From assembly GCA_900772495.1 (NCBI GenBank), contig CAAHEJ010000014.1, positions 1 through 10,865 of the forward strand: a DNA stretch of 10,865 nt, read 5' to 3'. The notes under the pieces are model-generated. The model searched no databases. It was given only the letters and a program-made list of their open reading frames with translations, and was not told the origin of the DNA. Source of the stretch: an uncultured Campylobacter sp. (GTDB lineage Bacteria; Campylobacterota; Campylobacteria; Campylobacterales; Campylobacteraceae). This document shows positions 5,788 to 10,865 of this stretch, piece after piece. The position numbers and the translations under genes were made by a program. The number at the start of each line of letters is the position of its first letter. Positions within the stretch are counted from its first letter, which is position 1.

Positions 5788-6398
5788 GCGAATTTGGCAG
5801 TAAAATTCTCATCACAAGCGATTTTGAAAGTGTAAAAGAGCAGATGATACAAGACTTTGGCGAGAAAAATTTGCGTTTTATCCCTAAAATTCCAGCTGTG
5901 GAGTTTTTGATGGACGATGCAAGAGCGGTTGAAAAAGAAAGCTACATAGCCGAAAACAGCGAAAAAATCATAGTGATAATGGCAAATTCCTTTCGCGGCG
6001 AGGCTCAAAATTTCTTACTCAAACTCTTTGAAGAACCGCCCAAAAATGTGAAATTTCTCATCGTTTGTCCGTCTAAAAACTTGCTTTTAGCCACAGTTCG
6101 TTCGCGTTTTATCTGCGAAATTTTAAACAAAAAAAAGCCCCGTCAAGCCCTAAATTTAGACTTAAATCATTTGGATTTAAAAAAAATCCTTGAATTCTTG
6201 CAAGAAAATGAGGGTTTGGATAAGGTAGCTTTGCAAGAAATGGTAGCAAATTTAGCCCTACACAGTAGCAAAACGCACGCTTTGGGCGAAAAAGAACTTG
6301 AATTTTTTTACCAAGCCTACGAGCTTGCACGCTTAAACGGCAAGGCGGGTGTGATTTTAGCAACGCTTTTATTAAATTTATACGAGGGCAAAAAATGA
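5784..6398 (+). CDS. holB: DNA polymerase III delta-prime-like subunit (short form)
   Basis: The delta-prime subunit is part of the clamp loader. Residues 73-86 (EAQNFLLKLFEEPP) and 101-109 (LLATVRSRF) match the conserved delta-prime segments, usually written NALLKTLEEPP and LLPTIRSRC, and retain the arginine of the SRC motif while replacing the cysteine with phenylalanine. At 204 residues it is much shorter than E. coli delta-prime (334 aa). There is no Walker A loop, no zinc-binding cysteine cluster, and apparently no full collar domain. The start is TTG, overlapping hobA by four bases (TTGA) with AAGGG upstream. Short forms like this are usual in Campylobacterota. Whether it acts as a full delta-prime is not shown by sequence. 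Confidence 0.85.
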   Translation: MSEFGSKILITSDFESVKEQMIQDFGEKNLRFIPKIPAVEFLMDDARAVEKESYIAENSEKIIVIMANSFRGEAQNFLLKLFEEPPKNVKFLIVCPSKNLLLATVRSRFICEILNKKKPRQALNLDLNHLDLKKILEFLQENEGLDKVALQEMVANLALHSSKTHALGEKELEFFYQAYELARLNGKAGVILATLLLNLYEGKK

Positions 6399-7540
6399 AT
6401 TTTTACAAAATCAACGCTAACACGGACTTTAACACGCTTTGCGACTTCATCAAGCCCCATAAAATCGGGCAAAAAATGATGAGTGAGAAAACTCAAATTC
6501 ACTTTTTTTTGATAAAAAACATAAGCTCACCCGCCGCAAACATACTCAAACAAGACGCTTTAAGTGTGGGAGCTGAGTGCGTTACCCACAAGGACACCAT
6601 TTTAGGCGCAAGCGCAAATTCAAACGCCCTTTTAATAGCGACACAAGCGCAAATTCAAAGGCTTGTGGAAAAAGAAAAAAAGCAAGATTTTGGCTTGAAA
6701 AATTTAGCCGCCTTTTTAAACCAAAACTTTGAAAAGCCCAAAAAAGCAAAACTTATGGCGGTTTTAAACATAAATGAGGACAGCTTTAACCCCGCAAGTC
6801 GCGTTACAAAAGAGAACTTTCAAAAAAGGCTAGAAGCCATACTTGTCTTAAAGCCTGATTTTATCGATATAGGTGCGGTTTCATCTCGCCCTGGGAGCTT
6901 GTATTGCGGAAGTGATGAGGAATTTGCAAGGCTTAAAGAGCCATTAGAGCTGATTTACAAGAATGATTATTTCAAGCAAAGCACATTTAGCCTTGATAGC
7001 TTTGATGAAAAATGCCTTAAATTCGCACTTGATAGGGGTTTTTCGCTGATAAATGACATTATGGGGCTTAAAAATGAAGCGTTAGCGCACCTTGCAAAAA
7101 GCTACAACGCAAGCTACTGCCTAATGCACATGCAAAACGAACCGCACAATATGCAAAATAACCCCCATTATGATGATTTGCTTGGCGAAATCGATGAATT
7201 TTTTGCTAAAAAGCTCGAAATTTTAGACTCTTGCGGGGTGAAAGAAGTGATTTTAGACATAGGCATAGGCTTTGGCAAAACCCCAAAGCACAATATGCTT
7301 TTAATCAAGCATTTAGAGCATTTTTTGCACTTTGAAAAGCCCTTGCTCGTGGGAGCTAGCCGCAAGGGTGTCATCAACGCTTATTTTCCTAGCGAGGTGC
7401 AAGAGCGCCTTGCGGGCAGCCTTTACTTGCATTTAGAAGCCTTTAAAAATGGTGCGAGCATTATTCGCACGCACGATTTATACGAGCATAAACAAGCCTT
7501 TGCGCTTGAAAACGCGATGAAAGAGCTTGGCAATGAGTGA
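6395..7540 (+). CDS. folP: Dihydropteroate synthase FolP with N-terminal extension
   Basis: FolP condenses p-aminobenzoate with dihydropterin pyrophosphate in folate synthesis and is the sulfonamide target. The TIM-barrel begins near residue 118: MAVLNINEDSFNP (121-133), IDIGAVSSRPGS (157-168), a SLDSF strand, INDIMG, LMHMQNEP, LDIGIGFGKTPKHN, LLVGASRKGVI and a final RTHD. These are the family's pterin, phosphate and substrate-binding motifs, with some departures (SSRPG instead of STRPG, NEDSF instead of TPDSF). Residues 1-117 form an extra domain absent from E. coli FolP but typical of Campylobacter and Helicobacter enzymes (about 380-390 aa); its job is unknown to me. It overlaps holB by four bases (ATGA), with GAGGG before the ATG, and ligA by eight. 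Confidence 0.94.
   Translation: MNFYKINANTDFNTLCDFIKPHKIGQKMMSEKTQIHFFLIKNISSPAANILKQDALSVGAECVTHKDTILGASANSNALLIATQAQIQRLVEKEKKQDFGLKNLAAFLNQNFEKPKKAKLMAVLNINEDSFNPASRVTKENFQKRLEAILVLKPDFIDIGAVSSRPGSLYCGSDEEFARLKEPLELIYKNDYFKQSTFSLDSFDEKCLKFALDRGFSLINDIMGLKNEALAHLAKSYNASYCLMHMQNEPHNMQNNPHYDDLLGEIDEFFAKKLEILDSCGVKEVILDIGIGFGKTPKHNMLLIKHLEHFLHFEKPLLVGASRKGVINAYFPSEVQERLAGSLYLHLEAFKNGASIIRTHDLYEHKQAFALENAMKELGNE
6609..6659 (+). repeat. 16-nt direct repeat in folP read in two frames
   Basis: CAAGCGCAAATTCAAA occurs exactly at 6609-6624 and 6644-6659. The 35-nt offset puts the copies in different reading frames: the first gives ASANSN, the second QAQIQ. Both lie in the N-terminal extension of FolP. 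The sequence resembles part of the queA insert (CAAGCGAAAATTCAG, minus strand). Confidence 0.6.
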
Positions 7541-9644
7541 AAAAGAGTATTTGCAAAGCGTGGCTTTGGCAAACGAGTGGATGAGGGCTTACTATGAAAA
7601 GGACGCGCCGCTAGCAAGCGATGAAGAGTATGACGCGCTCATTCGCCGTTTGCGTGAGTTCGAAAGCACAAACCCCAGCCTTGTGAGCGCAAACTCGCCC
7701 ACGCAAAAAGTCGCCCCAAACATTCAAAGCGAGTTTAGCAAGCTCAAACACAGCGCGAAAATGTGGTCTATGGAGGACATTTTTAGCGAGGCTGAACTCA
7801 TCGCTTGGGCAAAGCGCGCTAAATATGACACAATTTCAAGCCAAACCCCAAACAGCCTTTTTGAGAGCAAAAACAGCCAAAATTCCACGCAAAATAGCCT
7901 TTTTAGCGAGTTAGAAAGCCAAAATTCAGCCTTAAATTCAAATGACGACACCTTTTTTGTCGAGCCTAAATTTGACGGAGCGAGCTTAAATCTTACCTAC
8001 GAAAATGGCGAGCTAGTAAGCGGTGCAACAAGAGGAGATGGCGAAGTGGGCGAGGACATAACGCAAAATGTGCGAGTCATTTCAAGCATTCCCCAACGCA
8101 TAAACTACAAAGAACGCATAGAAATTCGCGGCGAAATTCTCATCTTAAAGGCTGATTTTGACGAGCTTAACCAAAGGCGAGCCGCAAGCGGACAAAGCCT
8201 TTTTGCTAACCCGCGAAACGCCGCAAGTGGCAGTTTGCGCCAGCTTGATACGAGCATTACCAAAGAGAGAAATTTGAAATTTTACCCTTGGGGCGTGGGC
8301 GAAAATTCGCTAAATTTCAAAAAACACAGCGAAGTTATGGACTTTGTGCGTAGTCTTGGCTTTTTAAAAGATGATTTTGTAAGGGTTTGTGGGAGTTTAG
8401 CTGAGGTTATAGCCGCTTACAAAGAGCTTTTAAGCAAACGAGAGAGTAAGGCAATGATGATGGACGGAATGGTTGTGCGGCTTAATAACCTTGAAAAATG
8501 CGCCCAGCTTGGCTACACCGTGAAATTTCCGCGTTTTATGGCGGCTTTTAAATTCCCAGCCCTTGAAAAGACGACAACGCTTTTAGGCGTGAATTTACAA
8601 GTGGGACGAAGCGGGGTTATCACGCCTGTGGCGGTGCTTGAAGCGGTTGTTATCGAGGGCGTTACGGTGCGCTCTGCGACCTTGCACAACTTTGATGAAA
8701 TCGCTAGACTTGATGCGAAAATCGGCGACAAAGTAAGCATCATACGAAGTGGCGATGTGATTCCTAAAATCACAAGGGTTTTCACAGAGCGGCGCACGGG
8801 CAGTGAGCGCGGCATAGCACGCCCCACGCACTGCCCTGAGTGCAATGGCGAGCTTTTGGACGAGGGCATTTTGATAAAATGTCAAAATTTAAGCTGCAAG
8901 GCGCGTGTAGTGGGCGCGCTGATTTATTTTGTCTCCAAAAAGTGCCTAAATATAGACGGGCTTGGCGCAAGCATAGTTGAATTTTTGTTTAAAGAGGGCA
9001 AGATAAAGAGCGTAGAGGACATTTTTTTCTTAAAACACGCTGATTTTGAGGGCTTGGAGGGCTTTAAGGACAAAAAAATCAACAACTTACTCAACGCCAT
9101 ACAAAACGCCCGCAAAACCCAGCTTTACCGCTTTATCAACGCTTTGGGGATTGAGCATATTGGCGAAGTGGCGGCTAAAAAAATCGCCCGCAACTTTGGC
9201 AAAGCGTGGATAGATAAAAGCGAGGGCGATTTTAGCAGGCTTGAAGACTTTGGCGAGGTGATGGCGCGCAGTGTGAGCGAGTTTTTGCGGGTAAATTACG
9301 AGCGGATTTTGAAATTTTACGAGCTTTTGGACTTTGATGACTTGCAAAATTCAAATTTAAACTCACAGGGCTTAAATTCGCAGGGCTTAACGCAGGATTT
9401 GCAAGGCGTGAGCCAAATTCTTGCGGGCAAAAGTTTTGTCATCACAGGCACGCTCTCACGCCCAAGAGATGAATTTAGCACGCTTATTGAGAGTTTAGGC
9501 GGCAAGGTGAGCGGGAGCGTTTCAAGTAAAACAAACTTTGTGCTTTACGGAGAAAATGCAGGAAGCAAATTTGATAAAGCTCAAAGTTTAGGCGTGCGCT
9601 GCATTGATGAGAGCGAGTTTAACGCGTTGATTGAGGGAGAGTAA
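7533..9644 (+). CDS. ligA: NAD-dependent DNA ligase LigA with two Asn/Ser-rich inserts
   Basis: LigA seals nicks in DNA using NAD+. Domains in order: NAD-binding Ia domain (about 1-75, with SDEEYDALIRRL); adenylation domain with the catalytic lysine in EPKFDGASL (K146) and SGATRGDGEVGEDIT; MDGMVVR; OB fold; a four-cysteine zinc site (C434, C437, C450, C455); helix-hairpin-helix region with ALGIEHIGEVAAKKIA; BRCT domain from about 631 (GKSFVITGTLSRPRDEF) to the end. At 703 residues it is longer than E. coli LigA (671 aa). A linker of some 30 residues (about 105-139) moves the catalytic lysine from 115 in E. coli to 146, and a second insert lies just before BRCT. The ATG at 7533 overlaps the folP stop by eight bases (ATGAGTGA) and is preferred to a TTG two codons earlier. 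Confidence 0.96.
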   Translation: MSEKEYLQSVALANEWMRAYYEKDAPLASDEEYDALIRRLREFESTNPSLVSANSPTQKVAPNIQSEFSKLKHSAKMWSMEDIFSEAELIAWAKRAKYDTISSQTPNSLFESKNSQNSTQNSLFSELESQNSALNSNDDTFFVEPKFDGASLNLTYENGELVSGATRGDGEVGEDITQNVRVISSIPQRINYKERIEIRGEILILKADFDELNQRRAASGQSLFANPRNAASGSLRQLDTSITKERNLKFYPWGVGENSLNFKKHSEVMDFVRSLGFLKDDFVRVCGSLAEVIAAYKELLSKRESKAMMMDGMVVRLNNLEKCAQLGYTVKFPRFMAAFKFPALEKTTTLLGVNLQVGRSGVITPVAVLEAVVIEGVTVRSATLHNFDEIARLDAKIGDKVSIIRSGDVIPKITRVFTERRTGSERGIARPTHCPECNGELLDEGILIKCQNLSCKARVVGALIYFVSKKCLNIDGLGASIVEFLFKEGKIKSVEDIFFLKHADFEGLEGFKDKKINNLLNAIQNARKTQLYRFINALGIEHIGEVAAKKIARNFGKAWIDKSEGDFSRLEDFGEVMARSVSEFLRVNYERILKFYELLDFDDLQNSNLNSQGLNSQGLTQDLQGVSQILAGKSFVITGTLSRPRDEFSTLIESLGGKVSGSVSSKTNFVLYGENAGSKFDKAQSLGVRCIDESEFNALIEGE
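7851..7934 (+). repeat. 42-bp imperfect tandem duplication in ligA
   Basis: Two 14-codon units follow one another: NSLFESKNSQNSTQ (7851-7892) and NSLFSELESQNSAL (7893-7934). They form most of the insert between the Ia domain and the catalytic lysine. The segment 7875-7895 matches tatB 1913-1933 (minus strand) at 19 of 21 positions, both encoding S-x-NSTQNS. Confidence 0.6.
8302..8330 (+). repeat. ligA segment shared with tatB (28 nt plus one extra base)
   Basis: AAAATTCGCTAAATTT (8302-8317), then a single C, then AAAAAACACAGC (8319-8330). On the minus strand, tatB 1917-1890 carries the same two blocks joined without the C. The reading frame is common before the extra base (NSLN) and differs after it: ligA reads FKKHS and tatB LKNT. 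It lies in a loop region of the LigA adenylation domain. Confidence 0.6.
9357..9396 (+). repeat. 15-bp tandem repeat in the ligA pre-BRCT linker
   Basis: TTAAACTCACAGGGC (9357-9371) and TTAAATTCGCAGGGC (9372-9386) differ at two positions, and a shortened third copy (TTAACGCAGG) follows. They encode LNSQG twice, then LTQ. This is a flexible linker between the helix-hairpin-helix and BRCT domains, and a likely site of length variation among strains. Confidence 0.65.
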
Positions 9645-9751
9645 GTGCGGTTTTTATCAAAAATTCACGCTATGTTTGATTTTACCTTTTTTACGAGCTT
9701 TTGAGATTGTGCTGTAATTTGTTTCACACTTATCAAAGTATTTTAAATTTA

Positions 9752-9760
9752 TGCTATAAT
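9752..9760 (+). promoter_or_regulatory. Extended -10 promoter for flhB
   Basis: TGCTATAAT is an exact copy of the extended -10 box in front of nudH. Transcription would begin near 9767, leaving a leader of about 50 nt. No sigma-54 (GG-N10-GC) or convincing sigma-28 site was seen, so flhB is probably read by the housekeeping sigma factor. The rest of the 173-bp gap after ligA is AT-rich, with no gene or clear terminator. Confidence 0.75.
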
Positions 9761-9817
9761 AATGCTTGAATTTTTGAAACGACAAAATCACAAATTCATA
9801 AACGATGAGGAAGATAA

Positions 9818-10865
9818 ATGGCGGCTGAGGACCAAGAAAAAACCGAAGAACCCACGAGTAAAAAGATAGAAGATGCCCGCAGGGACGGCAATGTCCCCAA
9901 ATCCCAAGACGCTGCGGCTGTGGTAACGCTCATCGTTGCCTTTATCGTGGTGCTTTTTACCATAGGCTTTGTGAGTGAGCGCATAAGCAACCTTTATCGC
10001 TACTATCAAAACTTCATCGGCGTGGAGCTTGACTTAAAAATGCTGCACGCCATAGCCATAAAAACGATGATTGAGCTAGTGATAATGCTTTTGCCCATCG
10101 TTGTAAGCATTATGATAGCGGGCGTTTTGGGAAATTTAATGCAATTTGGCTTTATCTTTACCACTAAACCCATCACGCCAGACATAAACAAAATCAACCC
10201 TATCAAAGGGCTAGCGAACCTTTTTTCGCTCAAAAAACTTGTCGAAGCCTTTAAAATAATCCTTAAAGTGAGCATAGTCTTTGGTATAGCGCTTTTTTTC
10301 TTGCTCGGCTTTATGAAAGAGCTGCCAAGAGTCGAGCTTTTCGGCATAGGCGACCAGCTTGCGTGGTTTAAAGAAAAGGCTATCATTTTAGCGGCTGTGG
10401 TTATCATCGCCTTTATTTTCATCGGTATCATCGATATTTTCATCGTGCGTTTTCAATACTTTAAATCCTTGCGAATGAGCAAACAAGAAGTGCGCGATGA
10501 GTGGAAGCAAATGGAAGGCGACCCACAGGTAAAGGCGCGCATTCGCCGCTTGCAGCAAGAAGCCGCACGCCGCAGAATGGTCCAAGATGTCGCTGCTGCT
10601 GATGTCGTCATCACCAACCCCACGCATTATGCTGTGGCTTTGCGCTATGACAACACCAAAGAAGCCGCTCCAAAGGTGCTGGCAAAGGGCGTGGATTTTT
10701 TAGCCTTGCGTATCAAAGAAGTGGCACTTGAACACCAAGTAGCCATTGTCGAAAACCCAAGCCTTGCACGCGAACTTTACGCTAAATGCGATGTGGGGCG
10801 GCTTATCCCAAGAGAGCTTTTTATGGCTGTGGCTGAGGTGCTAAGCTTCGTTTATACCTCCAACC
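9818..10865 (+). CDS. flhB: Flagellar type III export protein FlhB (last residues outside window)
   Basis: FlhB is the export-gate subunit whose self-cleavage switches secretion from rod/hook to filament substrates. The frame is open for 349 codons to the right edge; the family is usually about 355-380 aa, so only a short C-terminus is missing. It opens with a charged segment (EKTEEPTSKKIEDARRDG), then four membrane stretches near residues 32-52, 84-107, 147-166 and 187-212, the linker IDIFIVRFQYFKSLRMSKQEV, MEGDPQVKARIRR, and the self-cleavage motif NPTH at 267-270. The ATG has GAGG seven bases upstream. It has its own promoter. As I recall, ligA in C. jejuni is followed by tlyA, so the position here differs. 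Confidence 0.96.
   Translation, partial: MAAEDQEKTEEPTSKKIEDARRDGNVPKSQDAAAVVTLIVAFIVVLFTIGFVSERISNLYRYYQNFIGVELDLKMLHAIAIKTMIELVIMLLPIVVSIMIAGVLGNLMQFGFIFTTKPITPDINKINPIKGLANLFSLKKLVEAFKIILKVSIVFGIALFFLLGFMKELPRVELFGIGDQLAWFKEKAIILAAVVIIAFIFIGIIDIFIVRFQYFKSLRMSKQEVRDEWKQMEGDPQVKARIRRLQQEAARRRMVQDVAAADVVITNPTHYAVALRYDNTKEAAPKVLAKGVDFLALRIKEVALEHQVAIVENPSLARELYAKCDVGRLIPRELFMAVAEVLSFVYTSN

Noticed and set aside
7527..7532. TTG two codons upstream as the ligA start
   Set aside because: The ATG at 7533 is a better codon, has a purine-rich AAAGAG at suitable distance and gives the usual 8-nt overlap with the previous gene.
9656..9680. ATCAAA/TTTGAT hairpin after ligA followed by T-rich DNA, considered as a terminator
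   Set aside because: The stem is only six A/T-rich pairs around a 13-nt loop and the T-run starts several bases later; too weak to call.
1..10865. CRISPR array, insertion sequence, tRNA or rRNA
   Set aside because: No regularly spaced identical repeats, transposase-like frame with terminal repeats, or recognisable RNA gene was found; the AAATTC-rich words lie inside coding frames and are irregularly spaced.

Overview
The window is a dense block of chromosomal housekeeping genes from a member of the Campylobacterota (the former epsilonproteobacteria, Campylobacter/Helicobacter relatives). Three things point there: a gene for HobA, the DnaA-binding initiation factor known only from this group; a dihydropteroate synthase with the long N-terminal extension seen in this group; and a very short DNA polymerase III delta-prime-like subunit. 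The order queA-tatC-tatB-hemW / nudH-lysC-hobA-holB-folP-ligA is, as I remember it, that of Campylobacter jejuni (around Cj0577c-Cj0586). The DNA looks more GC-rich than C. jejuni, so another genus or species is likely. I cannot name it.

Layout. The minus-strand operon reads from right to left: hemW (3458-2391), tatB, tatC and queA, which runs off the left edge. It starts at an extended -10 promoter near 3490. A second extended -10 promoter about 50 bp away drives the plus-strand operon nudH/rppH, lysC, hobA, holB, folP and ligA (3585-9644). After a 173-bp gap with a third extended -10 promoter comes flhB, which runs off the right edge. Every junction within the plus-strand operon, and both tatB/tatC and tatC/queA, overlap by 1 to 8 bases, which suggests translational coupling. 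Three starts are non-ATG: TTG for hemW and holB, GTG for nudH.

Roles. The minus operon handles haem insertion (HemW), export of folded proteins (TatB, TatC) and queuosine in tRNA (QueA). The plus operon mixes RNA decay (RppH), aspartate-family amino acid synthesis (LysC), replication initiation and replisome work (HobA, HolB), folate synthesis (FolP) and DNA joining (LigA). FlhB belongs to the flagellar export gate. No mobile element with its own genes, CRISPR array, tRNA or rRNA was seen.

The most unusual signal is a family of short AAATTC-rich DNA segments lying in frame inside unrelated genes. Segments in queA and tatB match over 53 nt (44 identical) and encode related Asn/Ser-rich peptides; ligA carries a shorter version. 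tatB and ligA also share a 28-nt sequence interrupted by only one extra base. folP holds a 16-nt repeat read in two frames. A perfect 13-bp inverted repeat sits at the edge of the queA insert. Together they look like a small dispersed, protein-tolerated repeat, similar in concept to the Rickettsia palindromic elements. The second point of interest is a strong internal ribosome binding site and ATG in lysC, placed where known alpha/beta aspartokinases start their beta subunit.
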